DNA of 64,000 nt, taken from CAZIOH01 sp964540815 (GTDB taxonomy: Bacteria; Myxococcota_A; Polyangia; Fen-1088). Shown here one piece after another: positions 44,866-53,062 of this stretch (positions are counted from its first letter, which is position 1; the number at the start of each line of letters is the position of its first letter). The stretch covers positions 62,001 through 126,000 of the forward strand of contig CAZIOH010000003.1 of NCBI GenBank assembly GCA_964540815.1, read 5' to 3'. The notes beneath the pieces are model-generated. The model saw nothing but the letters and a program-made list of their open reading frames with translations, ran no database searches and was not told the DNA's origin. The translations under genes were made by a program, and so were the position numbers.

Positions 44866-45183
44866 ATGCCAAGCTCCCTTTTCGTCGTGCAGGTCGAGGT
44901 GCGGGTCAAGCCGGAATTCGTGGAAGCCTTTCGTGCGGCCACGGTGGCCAACGCCACCGCCAGCCTGCGCGAGCCAGGCATCGCGCGCTTCGACGTCCTG
45001 TCGGATCGGGACGATCCGACCCGTTTCTCGCTGATCGAAGTCTACCGGGACGCCGGCGCGCCCGCCGCACACAAGCTCACCGCCCACTACACCACCTGGC
45101 GAGACGCCGTCGCGCCCTGGATGGCGGAGCCGCGCGCCAGCCGACGGTTCGTCAACGTGTTCCCCGACGACGGCGCCTACTGA
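44866..45183 (+). CDS. ABM-domain (antibiotic biosynthesis monooxygenase-like) protein
   Basis: A 105-residue dimeric alpha/beta-barrel type protein: FVVQVEVRVKPEFVEAFRAAT, then EPGIARFDVLSDRDDPTRFSLIEVYRD and HKLTAHYTTWRDAV, the standard ABM pattern. Related proteins include LsrG isomerase and quinol monooxygenases; the substrate is unknown. It overlaps the alcohol dehydrogenase start by one base (TGATG), so both probably act on the same metabolite. Confidence 0.85.
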   Translation: MPSSLFVVQVEVRVKPEFVEAFRAATVANATASLREPGIARFDVLSDRDDPTRFSLIEVYRDAGAPAAHKLTAHYTTWRDAVAPWMAEPRASRRFVNVFPDDGAY

Positions 45184-46433
45184 TGTTCGAGCTCGCCACC
45201 GCCGGCCGCATCGTGTTTGGTCCCGGGGCGATCGCGTCGCTGCCGGAGCGGGTGGCGACGATGCCTGCCCCGGCCGGCTCGGCGGCGGTCGGCTCTGGCG
45301 TGGTGCTGCTGTTCTCGGGTCGAGACAGCCGACATTCGCGTCCGATCGGCGCGGCCCTCGAGGCTCGGGGCTTCTCGGTGGTGACCCTGGCGGTGGAGGG
45401 GGAGCCGAGCGTCGAGCGCGTCCGCGGTTGGGTCGGCGTGGCCCGGGCCACCCACGCGGCGGTGGTGGTGTCGATCGGCGGCGGCAGCACCATCGACGCC
45501 GGCAAGGCCACCGCGATCCTGGCCGCTCACCCGGGCGATCCCCTCGACTACCTGGAGGTCGTCGGGCTCGGCCGGGCGCTCGACCACCCTGGGCTTCCGT
45601 TCGTCGCCGTCCCCACCACCGCGGGGACCGGCGCGGAGGTGACGCGCAACGCGGTCCTCACCGTCGACGGCTCCGGCTCAAGCTCAGGGATCAAGGCCAG
45701 CCTCCGCAGCGCCTTCATGTTGCCCGCCCTGGCGGTGGTGGATCCCGACCTGCTCGGCAGCCTGCCGGCGCAGGTGATCGCACACAGTGGGCTCGATGCC
45801 CTCTCGCAGCTGGTCGAACCGTGGCTGTCGGTGCGCGCCAATCCAGTGTCCGACGCCCTGGCCCGAGACGGCATCCGTCGCTCGGCGCGCGCGCTCGGAG
45901 AAGCGTTTCGCCAGGTCCCACGCCAGGGCTTGCGAGAGCCCTTGCGAGAGCCCTTGAAGAATCGCCCCGACCTCCGCGAGGAGCTGGCGCTGGCCAGCTT
46001 GTTCGGCGGCCTGTGCCTGGCCAACGCGGGGCTGGGCGCCGTGCACGGGTTCGCCGCGCCCGCGGGCGGGATGATCGGCGCTCCGCACGGCGCCATCTGT
46101 GCCGCCCTGCTCCCGCACGTGCTGGCGGTGAACCTGCGGGCGCTGCGGGAGCGTCCGCCGAGCCCGGGCCGCGACGCCACCCTGGCTCGGTTCGACGAGC
46201 TCGCCACCCTGGTCACCGGAGCCCCGGCCGGCTCGCTGACCGCCGACGAGGGCGTGGCCTGGATCGCTTCCCTGTGCCGGCAACTCGACGCCCCTGGCCT
46301 CGGACGACTCGGGCTCGGCCCCGACCGGATTCCGGAGCTGGTGGCCAAGGCCCGTGACGCAAGCAGCATGAAGGGAAACCCGTTGCCCCTCACCGACGCC
46401 GAGCTCACCGAGATCGCCACCCTCGCCCTCTAA
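45183..46433 (+). CDS. Iron-containing alcohol dehydrogenase family protein
   Basis: A 416-residue group III (iron-type) dehydrogenase using NAD(P)H. Nucleotide-binding GGGSTIDAGKA is at about 97-107, with VPTTAGTGAEVTRNAVL next. The metal ligands are VVDPDLL Asp with AHSGLDALSQL His, GAVHGFAAP His and GAPHGAICAALLPH His. The overall pattern is close to maleylacetate reductase/1,3-propanediol dehydrogenase-like members. A short repeat (GAGAGCCCTTGC, about 45930) gives LREPLREPL. It is coupled to the ABM gene; the substrate is not identifiable from sequence. Confidence 0.88.
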   Translation: MFELATAGRIVFGPGAIASLPERVATMPAPAGSAAVGSGVVLLFSGRDSRHSRPIGAALEARGFSVVTLAVEGEPSVERVRGWVGVARATHAAVVVSIGGGSTIDAGKATAILAAHPGDPLDYLEVVGLGRALDHPGLPFVAVPTTAGTGAEVTRNAVLTVDGSGSSSGIKASLRSAFMLPALAVVDPDLLGSLPAQVIAHSGLDALSQLVEPWLSVRANPVSDALARDGIRRSARALGEAFRQVPRQGLREPLREPLKNRPDLREELALASLFGGLCLANAGLGAVHGFAAPAGGMIGAPHGAICAALLPHVLAVNLRALRERPPSPGRDATLARFDELATLVTGAPAGSLTADEGVAWIASLCRQLDAPGLGRLGLGPDRIPELVAKARDASSMKGNPLPLTDAELTEIATLAL

Positions 46434-46451
46434 CTGATCCCGAAGTCCTCC

Positions 46452-46534
46452 CCCAATTCCCCGTCCTCGTCCTCGTCCTCGCCCCCGACCGGACGCGGCG
46501 GGGAACGATACGAATACGAGGACTGGGATTTGGG
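46452..46534. repeat. Imperfect long inverted repeat downstream of the dehydrogenase gene
   Basis: CCCAATTCCCCGTCCTCG (46452-46469) pairs with CGAGGACTGGGATTTGGG (46517-46534) at 16 of 18 positions. The arms extend inward through a CCTCGT microsatellite matched by a diverged CGATACGAATACGAGG arm. It could fold into a long hairpin that terminates the dehydrogenase transcript, or be another degenerate palindromic element. Confidence 0.5.
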
Positions 46535-46617
46535 ATGAGATCGGGAGGGCGGGTCCTCAAGTTCCTCGGATCCGGTGTCGATGCTGACAGCTGACGCATC
46601 CGCTGCCTCAATCCACC

Positions 46618-46911
46618 ATGAGCATCAAGACGTCGCGGCTCGGATCCACGGTCACCCTCTCGGTCGGGCAACGGCTCGACTTCAACGGCCACCAGGAATT
46701 TCGCCGGGCATACGAAGGCCAGCTCGGGGTCACCGAGTACGTGGTCGACTTGACCGAGACGGAGTACATCGACAGCTCGGCGCTCGGGATGCTCCTGCTG
46801 CTGCGGGAGTCTTGCGCCCTCGGGGTCAAGGTGCGGGTGGTGGGCGCCAACCCCGCCGTCAAGCGCATCCTGACCATCGCAAACTTGCACAAACTGCTCG
46901 CCGTCGCGTGA
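46618..46911 (+). CDS. STAS-domain anti-sigma-factor antagonist (RsbV/SpoIIAA-like)
   Basis: A 97-residue single STAS domain. The phosphorylation site sits in YIDSSALGMLLLL (Ser53/Ser54), and the GVKVRVVGANPAVKRIL half matches the family. When dephosphorylated it would bind an anti-sigma or similar kinase and free its partner. The gene overlaps the next start by four bases (GTGA), and that next protein carries both the phosphatase and the kinase-type domains expected to act on this Ser. A 184-base gap with no gene precedes it. Confidence 0.9.
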   Translation: MSIKTSRLGSTVTLSVGQRLDFNGHQEFRRAYEGQLGVTEYVVDLTETEYIDSSALGMLLLLRESCALGVKVRVVGANPAVKRILTIANLHKLLAVA

Positions 46912-48848
46912 AGCCGCTCGGCGGTCGCCCGCGCATCCTGGTCGCCGACGATGACAAGATCAACCGGCTGGCCCTCCGTCGGGCGCTGTCCGTGCACCAC
47001 GAGGTGATCGAGGCCTGCGACGGCTTCGAGGCCATCGCCAAGGCCAGGGTCGAGGCCCCCGACCTGGTGCTGATGGACGCCCAGATGCCGGGGTGCGATG
47101 GCTATGCCGCCTCCCTGACCATCAAGAGCTCGTGCGGCGCGGACCAGTTCCTGCCGGTGGTGTTCATGACCGCCGGCAACGATCAGGAACGGCTGCTGCG
47201 CGGGCTGTCCTCGGGGGGCGACGACTTCCTGATCAAGCCGGTGAACCCGCTGCTGCTCGAGGGCAAGATCCGGGCGCTCCTCAAGGTGCGCGGGATCTTC
47301 GAGACCTTGCGGCGTCAGCGCGACGAGCTCGAGGCCTTCCGCAACGGCGCCGAGCGCGACTTCACCGTGGCCGAAGCGGTGCTCACCAACGTCCTGGCCC
47401 GCGACGAGCCCGAGTTGCCCGGGGTGTCCACCGTCCATGACGCCCTCGAACGCCTGAACGGAGATCTCGTCCTGCGCGCGATCCTGCCGGGCGGACGCCT
47501 GCGGGTGCTGCTCGGCGACTTCGCCGGGCACGGCCTCTCGGCGGCCATCGGCGCCATCCCGGTGGCCGAGACCTTCTACGAGTCCTGCGAGGCCAACCGG
47601 CCGCTCGACCGCATGCTGGGCGAGATCAACGCCAAGCTGCACCGGATTCTCCCCCGCTACCTGTTCCTCGCGGCCTGCGTGCTCGAGCTCGATCCCACGG
47701 GTGGCACCCTCACGGTCTGGAACGGCGGGATTCCCCCGGTGGTGATCGCCCACCCCGAATCGTCCCGGCGTGGCCACGCCGAATCCGAGCACCTGCCGCT
47801 CGGGGTGCTGCGGCCGGCCGAGTTCGACCCTGCGGTCCGGCGGTTCGAGGTACCGAGCGGCACCCGCATCCTGGTGGCCTCCGACGGCGCCACCGAGACC
47901 CGCTCCCCGGGCGGCGAGATGTTCGGAGCGGCCCGCCTCGAGGCCTGCCTGGACGGACCGCCGCGCGCCACCGCGGCCGACACCTCTGCCGGCACCTCTG
48001 CCGGCACCTCTGTCTTCATGGCCGAGCTCACCCGCTCGTTGCACGATTTTCGGGGAAGCGCCCCGGCCTGCGACGACGTCACGCTGTTTGGCCTCACCGT
48101 CGGCCCCGAGCTCGGTACCGCCCTGCGCGCGGCCCAGCAGCCCGTGGTGGAAGTCGGACCGAGCCGAAGCGGGCGCGGCGAGGCCGGATGCAAGGAGCAG
48201 CGAAGCGCGGAATACTGGCGGTATTCAAGCGAGCGGCGACGCCGCAGACGGCCTTGCCCCGCCCGTTTCGGCGACGCGGAGACTTTCACCACGGGCTGCC
48301 AGGTCACGCGACAGGCGGGCCGCCACGCGCTGCGGTTCGAGCGCCACTTCGACGTCGAGGCCCTCCGGGTCCCCGACCCCCTCGGGTCCATTCGAGCCCT
48401 GATCCGCGCCTGCCCGGAGCTGTCACACCACCGAACCGAGATCGACCTGGTGGTGACCGAGTTGTTCTCGAACGCGCTCGAGCACGGATTGCTCGCGCTG
48501 TCGTCCAGCTCGAAGCAGCATCATGCCGCGGGCTTCGCGGCCTACTATCGCGAGCGCGCACGCGCCCTGGCCGGGCTCACGAGCGGGGGGATCCGCGTCT
48601 CCCTGGAAATCGACGCGCGGGAGGACGGCTCGGACCGGCGGGGGCAGCCGGGGCGACGGGCCATCATCCGGGTCGCGGACGACGGCGAAGGTGTCGGCCC
48701 GTCGTTGGCGGCGGCGCTCCCGGTCCCGACCGGGGACGCGAGCCCACGGGCGTCGGGGCGGGGGCTGCACCTCGTCCGATCGCTGTGCGCGGAGGTCACC
48801 ACCCACGACGGCGGCCGCGCCGTGGAGGCCATCTTCCTGCTCGTCTGA
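46908..48848 (+). CDS. REC-PP2C(SpoIIE)-HATPase partner-switch protein
   Basis: A 646-residue fusion of three signalling parts. A receiver domain (1-120; Asp57 in LVLMDAQMPGCDGY, KP at about 107) comes first. A SpoIIE-type PP2C phosphatase follows (about 165-395; RVLLGDFAGHGLSAAIGA, FDPAVRRFEV, LVASDGATETR, CDDVTLFGL). Last is an RsbW-like HATPase (about 470-646; VVTELFSNALEHGL N-box, VADDGEGVG, SGRGLHLVRSLC). With the STAS gene it makes an Rsb module in which one protein holds both phosphatase and kinase activities. Residues about 410-464 are encoded by an inserted palindromic element (48137-48299) and are Arg-rich and unconserved. It starts at a GTG. Confidence 0.88.
   Translation: MKPLGGRPRILVADDDKINRLALRRALSVHHEVIEACDGFEAIAKARVEAPDLVLMDAQMPGCDGYAASLTIKSSCGADQFLPVVFMTAGNDQERLLRGLSSGGDDFLIKPVNPLLLEGKIRALLKVRGIFETLRRQRDELEAFRNGAERDFTVAEAVLTNVLARDEPELPGVSTVHDALERLNGDLVLRAILPGGRLRVLLGDFAGHGLSAAIGAIPVAETFYESCEANRPLDRMLGEINAKLHRILPRYLFLAACVLELDPTGGTLTVWNGGIPPVVIAHPESSRRGHAESEHLPLGVLRPAEFDPAVRRFEVPSGTRILVASDGATETRSPGGEMFGAARLEACLDGPPRATAADTSAGTSAGTSVFMAELTRSLHDFRGSAPACDDVTLFGLTVGPELGTALRAAQQPVVEVGPSRSGRGEAGCKEQRSAEYWRYSSERRRRRRPCPARFGDAETFTTGCQVTRQAGRHALRFERHFDVEALRVPDPLGSIRALIRACPELSHHRTEIDLVVTELFSNALEHGLLALSSSSKQHHAAGFAAYYRERARALAGLTSGGIRVSLEIDAREDGSDRRGQPGRRAIIRVADDGEGVGPSLAAALPVPTGDASPRASGRGLHLVRSLCAEVTTHDGGRAVEAIFLLV
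48137..48299. mobile_element. MITE-like palindromic element, copy 2, inserted in frame in a gene (163 bp)
   Basis: GCAGCCCGTGGTGGAAGTC (48137-48155) and GACTTTCACCACGGGCTGC (48281-48299) are inverted repeats matching at 18 of 19 bases. A second arm pair, 48163-48186 with 48249-48272, matches at 21 of 24. The exact centre is AATAC-TGGCG-GTATT (48211-48225). Both halves therefore fold into one long hairpin. The element adds no stop codon in the host frame. Core words GCAAGG, AATACT and GCGAG also occur in the centre of copy 1. Confidence 0.75.
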
Positions 48849-48883
48849 AGACGCCGAAGGACCTGCCGTGCTAAACGGGCGCC

Positions 48884-49891
48884 ATGCGTGCGCGTCTCGG
48901 TCGGCTGCTGGCGTGGATGGTCACCGCCGGCGCCCTCGGCTGGCTCTTCTGGAAGACCCCCGTCAGCGCGGTGTGGGCCGCCATTCAACACGCCGCCCCC
49001 TGGACGCTGCCGGCGGTGCTCGGGTGCGTGATCCTGGTGTACGTGGCCGACGCCTTCGCGATGTGGAAGACCTTCTCGTGGTTCCTGGCCGACCTCCCCT
49101 TCCGCGACGTCCTGGTGGTGCGAGGGGCCACCTACCTGCTCGCCGCCATCAACTACAGCGTCGGGCAGGGCGCCATCGTCTACTTCGTCAACCGGGTGCG
49201 CGGCGTCCCGGTCATGCGCGGGGTCGCCACGGTCCTGCTCATCATGGGCACCAACCTGCTCGTGTTGCTGGCGCTGGTGACCGTCGGGCTCGCGCTCGGC
49301 GGGGGCGCCCGCGCGCCCGGGCTCGGCCCGGTGGTGGGCATCGCCTGGGCAGGGCTCGCCGGGTACGCCGCCGTGGTCGCCGCCCGACCGCGGTGGCTGT
49401 CGTCCCGGCCGCTCTTCGATGTCCTGCTGGCGGCCGGGCTCGGCGGACACCTGCGGGCCATGGCGGTGCGCCTGCCGCACATCGCCGCGTTGATCGCCTT
49501 CAACCTGACGGCTCTGCGCGGATTCGGGGTGGAGGTGCCGCTCGGCGCCGCCCTGACCGCCATTCCGGTGGTGATGTTCATCGCGGTGCTTCCGCTGTCG
49601 GTGCAGGGCCTTGGCACCTCGCAGGCCGCGATGGTGCTGTTCTTCGCGCCGTTCGTGCCGGCCGGCGTCGACACGCCGAGGGCGGTGGTGCTCGGCGCCA
49701 GCCTCGGGGCCCAGGCCATCGCCCTGTCGTTCCAGGTGGTGACCGGGCTCGTGTGCCTGCGCACCCGCACGGCGCGCGGCCTCGGAGAGACGGTGCGCCG
49801 CGCCCAGTCGGGCGAAGCGAAAGCCGGCGAAGCGAAAGCCGGCGAAGCGAAAGCCGGCGAAGCGAGCGCGGTCGGCACGGGCAAGCTCTGA
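48884..49891 (+). CDS. UPF0104/LPG-synthase-TM-like membrane protein
   Basis: A 335-residue protein with about eight hydrophobic helices resembling the flippase-like membrane domain of lysylphosphatidylglycerol synthase and YbhN (GATYLLAAINYSVGQGAIVYFV, PLSVQGLGTSQAAMVLFFAPF). The hallmark family pattern is loose, so this is tentative. The C-terminus carries a 15-bp tandem repeat (GGCGAAGCGAAAGCC, about 49812-49861) coding three GEAKA units. It begins 35 bases after the Rsb switch gene. Transport of a lipid-linked molecule is possible, not shown. Confidence 0.65.
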   Translation: MRARLGRLLAWMVTAGALGWLFWKTPVSAVWAAIQHAAPWTLPAVLGCVILVYVADAFAMWKTFSWFLADLPFRDVLVVRGATYLLAAINYSVGQGAIVYFVNRVRGVPVMRGVATVLLIMGTNLLVLLALVTVGLALGGGARAPGLGPVVGIAWAGLAGYAAVVAARPRWLSSRPLFDVLLAAGLGGHLRAMAVRLPHIAALIAFNLTALRGFGVEVPLGAALTAIPVVMFIAVLPLSVQGLGTSQAAMVLFFAPFVPAGVDTPRAVVLGASLGAQAIALSFQVVTGLVCLRTRTARGLGETVRRAQSGEAKAGEAKAGEAKAGEASAVGTGKL

Positions 49892-49941
49892 GCATCCGGG
49901 GCCTTTTTGACCGGGCGCCCACGAACCCGTACGATCCCGGC

Positions 49942-50349
49942 GTGGCGAGCTACAAGCAGCCGCGCCGGCTCAACGCCGTGTCGCTGACTTTGCTCGGTCT
50001 CGTTGGTCTGGCCGGGTACGTTTCCCACGCGGCCTGGCCCGCGATCGCGCTCAACGCCGATCTCTCGAGCGCCATCGAGGACGCCCTGCCGAGGCTCTAC
50101 CGCGCCAACTTGCTCCCGGAGCCCGAGTCGTCGGTCGGCGCCGACGAGGTGAAGCAGTCCCTGGTCGACAGACTCGCCGCGCTCGGCCTCGAGCGCCCCG
50201 AGGAGCGCCTCACCGTGGCGCGGGACGCGAAGGTGGTCGCCATAAGCCTCGCGGTCCCGGTGGTCGTCCAGCTCGCCCTCTTGCACCTCAGCTTTCCCGT
50301 CACCTTGCGGCCCCACGCCGAGACCAGCGCGGCGCGCGTCTCCTACTAG
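49942..50349 (+). CDS. Small two-helix membrane protein, hypothetical
   Basis: A 135-residue product from a GTG (MASYKQPRRLN when initiated). Hydrophobic segments at about 12-34 and 98-118 suggest two membrane helices around a charged, helical 60-residue domain (SIEDALPRLYRANLLPEPE region). No family is recognised. Its TAG stop (50347-50349) falls in the first bases of the palindromic element at 50346-50434. The natural C-terminus could therefore have been cut or replaced by that insertion. Confidence 0.6.
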   Translation: MASYKQPRRLNAVSLTLLGLVGLAGYVSHAAWPAIALNADLSSAIEDALPRLYRANLLPEPESSVGADEVKQSLVDRLAALGLERPEERLTVARDAKVVAISLAVPVVVQLALLHLSFPVTLRPHAETSAARVSY

Positions 50350-50434
50350 TGCACCGCCGTCGGAATAGCATCATATTCGGCCGACGAGCCGAGCCGGCCT
50401 CGGTATTGACGCTATTTCGACGGCGGTGCACTAG
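50346..50434. mobile_element. MITE-like palindromic element, copy 3 (89 bp)
   Basis: CTAGTGCACCGCCGTCGGAATAGC (50346-50369) and GCTATTTCGACGGCGGTGCACTAG (50411-50434) are inverted repeats matching at 23 of 24 bases. The right arm matches the right arm of copy 1 at 25 of the first 31 positions (TGCACCGC, TCGAAATAG, TCAAT). The remainder of the 50350-50615 gap shows no gene; a GGAGGAA ribosome site precedes the next start. Confidence 0.72.
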
Positions 50435-50615
50435 TCCCCTGGAAGGGTGCCAGGAGCACGACCCGCCTGGCGGGCCTGCCGGACTGGTCCGGCTTGGGCT
50501 CCGGTGCGTTCGGTGAGCCCCAGCGTCATTCCCCCGACATCTGCGTGCCGATTTCGCCGACGCACGCGAACCCGGTCTGCCGGTCGGTACGCTCCGCGCC
50601 ACGGAGGAATCGCGC

Positions 50616-52343
50616 GTGGTCCAGTTGCCGACCGGAGACATGCCAGCGGCGAGGGCGGGTGAAGAGGCGCCGTCGGAGGGGCGCCCGACGCGGGCGGACC
50701 TCGCGTGCTGTGCCTGGGTGAGCCTCGGGCTCTTCGCGCTCGCCGTCTGGCCGCTCGGGCTGGTCGACCTGCCGCCGCTGCAGGACCTCCCCAACCACCT
50801 GGCCTCGCAGCACATCGCGGATCACCAGCACCTTTACCCCGAGTTCGTGTTCAACGGCCTCTTCAAGTCGAACGCGCTCCTCTCCTTGTGGCTCTGGGTG
50901 ACCCATGGGTTGCTCGGCATCGGGCTGCTCCATGCCGGCCGGGGCTTCGCGGCCGTGGTCCTCGGCGCCAACGCCGTCGGTCTGCCGTACTTCGTCCTGT
51001 GGTTCGCCGGGCGCCGACGAATGCTGGTGGCGTCGCTGTTCGTCTGGCCGCTGGTGCATGGGTTCTTCGTGTCGATGGGGATGTTGAACTTCTCCTGCGC
51101 GTTTCCGCTGTCCCTCTGGCTGCTTACGGTGCTCGATGCCCAGCGCAGGCAGCCGAGCTGGCCGCGGGCGGTGGGGATCACGGCGTTGTCGGCCCTCGTG
51201 TGGTACGCCCATCCGTTCCCCCTGGCGGTGGTCGTCGGGCTCGTGTCGATGGACGTCGCCCGGATCTCGGGCTGGCGCGGGCGGCTCGTGGCGGCCGGCG
51301 CGCGCCTCGGCCCGCTCGCCCCCGTCGGGATCCTGGTCGGGGTCACGGCGTTGCGCCATCTCGTCAAGGTGCGGGGCGCCCCGGCGGCCGCCGCGTCCGA
51401 TCACATCTTTCACCCCCCCTGGGCCCTGGCGCTCCACTTCTGGTTGGACGCCTCCGGAGCGCTGACCCGGTGGGGCAGCATGACCATCGTCCCTGCCCTC
51501 TTGCTCCCCTGGGTGGCCCTGCGCACGCGACGGACGACCGGGACCCCGAGCCCCGGTGGCTCCTGGGTCTCCGGGAGGCCAGCGCTGGTGGCGCTCGCCG
51601 CGACCTACGTGGTCCTGCCCTTCATGCTCAGCAACTGGGCCTACCTCAACTGTCGCCTGGTCCCGTTCCTGTGGGCGACGCTCGCCCTTCGCGTCCCGAC
51701 GACGGTGCCGCGCTGGATGCCCGCCCTCCTGCTCGGCAGCGCCCTCGGCTTCTCGGTGGTGCTCGGGCTCGACTACCGTCGGCTGGACCGCGATCGGGCG
51801 AGCTTCACGGCGGGAATCTCGGCGGTCCCGGAGGGCGCGGCGCTCTTGCCCCTGGTCTTCGATCGGCACGGGTCGGCGGATTTCACGGCTCCGCTGACCC
51901 ACGCGTGGGCGTACTACGTGCTCGCGCGGGACACCAGCGCCCCGCTGGTCTTTGCGGTCGAGCGCTCGTACGCCATCACCTACCGGGCATTTCCCCCGGC
52001 GGCCCTCATCCCGCCCGCGCTCGATCGTTTCGCGGAGTCGCACGCGGCACCGCCCGTGGAGAGGTGCGGCGCCGAAGGACGGGGCGAGCTCGAGTGCCAG
52101 TACGAGTGGCGCACCCGATGGATGGACTTCTGGCGGCAGGCCGAGCCACGCTTCACCCACGTCCTCACCTGGGCCATGCCGCCGGCGGCCCGCCAGACGA
52201 TCGTGCCCCGGTCGTTTCGCCGCACGTTCGTGGCGGGCGAGCTCGAGATCTACGAGCGCGACCCTGCCTCGGACAGCTCCGCCGTCCTCGAGGCGACCGG
52301 GCCCTGGGGCCGCCCGAGCCGCGCCACCACGGTGCGCCGATGA
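50616..52343 (+). CDS. Polytopic membrane protein, possible glycosyltransferase-like (GT-C fold)
   Basis: A 575-residue protein with about ten membrane helices in residues 30-390 and a soluble C-terminal third. The start is a GTG with a good GGAGGAA site seven bases upstream. The first periplasmic loop contains LPPLQDLPNHLASQH, an acidic/His loop of the kind seen in GT-C (PMT/ArnT-like) membrane glycosyltransferases, but the match is not specific. Its last 94 bases overlap the tag gene on the opposite strand. I cannot name the function. Confidence 0.65.
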   Translation: MVQLPTGDMPAARAGEEAPSEGRPTRADLACCAWVSLGLFALAVWPLGLVDLPPLQDLPNHLASQHIADHQHLYPEFVFNGLFKSNALLSLWLWVTHGLLGIGLLHAGRGFAAVVLGANAVGLPYFVLWFAGRRRMLVASLFVWPLVHGFFVSMGMLNFSCAFPLSLWLLTVLDAQRRQPSWPRAVGITALSALVWYAHPFPLAVVVGLVSMDVARISGWRGRLVAAGARLGPLAPVGILVGVTALRHLVKVRGAPAAAASDHIFHPPWALALHFWLDASGALTRWGSMTIVPALLLPWVALRTRRTTGTPSPGGSWVSGRPALVALAATYVVLPFMLSNWAYLNCRLVPFLWATLALRVPTTVPRWMPALLLGSALGFSVVLGLDYRRLDRDRASFTAGISAVPEGAALLPLVFDRHGSADFTAPLTHAWAYYVLARDTSAPLVFAVERSYAITYRAFPPAALIPPALDRFAESHAAPPVERCGAEGRGELECQYEWRTRWMDFWRQAEPRFTHVLTWAMPPAARQTIVPRSFRRTFVAGELEIYERDPASDSSAVLEATGPWGRPSRATTVRR

Positions 52344-53020
52344 CACCCCACCTGGTGATCGTTGACCAGCCCGGCCGCCTGCATGAAGGCATAGACGATG
52401 GTGGTCCCGACGAAGGAGAACCCCCGCGACCTCAGGGCCCGCGACACCGCATCCGACAGCTCGGTGCGAGCCGGGATGTCCCCCGGCACCCGCCCCCGAC
52501 GCTGGATCGGGCGGCCGGCCACGAAGCCCCAGATGAACGCGTCGAAGCTGCCCTCCTCGGATTGCACCCGCAGAAAGGCCCTGGCGTTCGAGATGGCCGA
52601 GCGAATCTTGGCCCGGTTGCGCACGATCGAGGCGTCGAGCATCAACCGCTCCACGTCGTCCTCGGTGAACGTGGCAACGCGCCTCGGATCGAAGCCGCCG
52701 AAGGCCCGGCGGTACCCCTCCCGCTTGCGGAGGATCGTCAGCCAGGAGAGCCCGGCTTGCGCCCCGTCGAGCAGGAGCTTCTCGAACCAGCGACGGTCGT
52801 CGTGAACGGGAACCCCCCATTCCTCGTCGTGATACGCCGCCATCATGGGATCCGAGTCCGCCCAGGCGCATCGCCGGGGGCGTCGAGGGGCCCGCGAGCT
52901 CTCGGGGGATGCCTCGGGGGCAGGATGACCGGTGCTCCTCGGTCGAGCCCGCGCGGGCTCTCCCGTCGGCCTGCCAGGTTTGGGCGTCGATGGTTTATGC
53001 TGCCCGGGCATTTCGGCCAT
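52250..53020 (-). CDS. tag: DNA-3-methyladenine glycosylase I
   Basis: Removes 3-methyladenine from alkylated DNA. Residues from 50 on match E. coli Tag: RRCAWADSDPMMAAYHDEEWG, FEKLLLDGAQAGLSWLTIL, NRAKIRSAISNARAF, SRALRSRGFSFVGTTIVYAF and NDHQVGC. The zinc-snap ligands are all present (Cys and His in the first block, His and Cys in the last). Residues 1-48 are an unusual Pro/Arg/Ser-rich extension; no internal start avoids it. The gene converges on, and overlaps by 94 bases, the membrane-protein gene, and diverges from the next gene across only 42 bases. Confidence 0.92.
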   Translation of the reverse strand: MAEMPGQHKPSTPKPGRPTGEPARARPRSTGHPAPEASPESSRAPRRPRRCAWADSDPMMAAYHDEEWGVPVHDDRRWFEKLLLDGAQAGLSWLTILRKREGYRRAFGGFDPRRVATFTEDDVERLMLDASIVRNRAKIRSAISNARAFLRVQSEEGSFDAFIWGFVAGRPIQRRGRVPGDIPARTELSDAVSRALRSRGFSFVGTTIVYAFMQAAGLVNDHQVGCHRRTVVARLGRPQGPVASRTAELSEAGSRS

Positions 53021-53062
53021 TCTGCCGTTCCTCTTTCCCGAAATCCAAAGGAGCCTTCCGAC

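Noticed and set aside
50526..52871. Long minus-strand open frame opposite the membrane-protein gene and partly within tag
   Set aside because: Arg/Gly/Glu/His-rich shadow without family motifs; the plus-strand protein has clear membrane helices and a good ribosome site.
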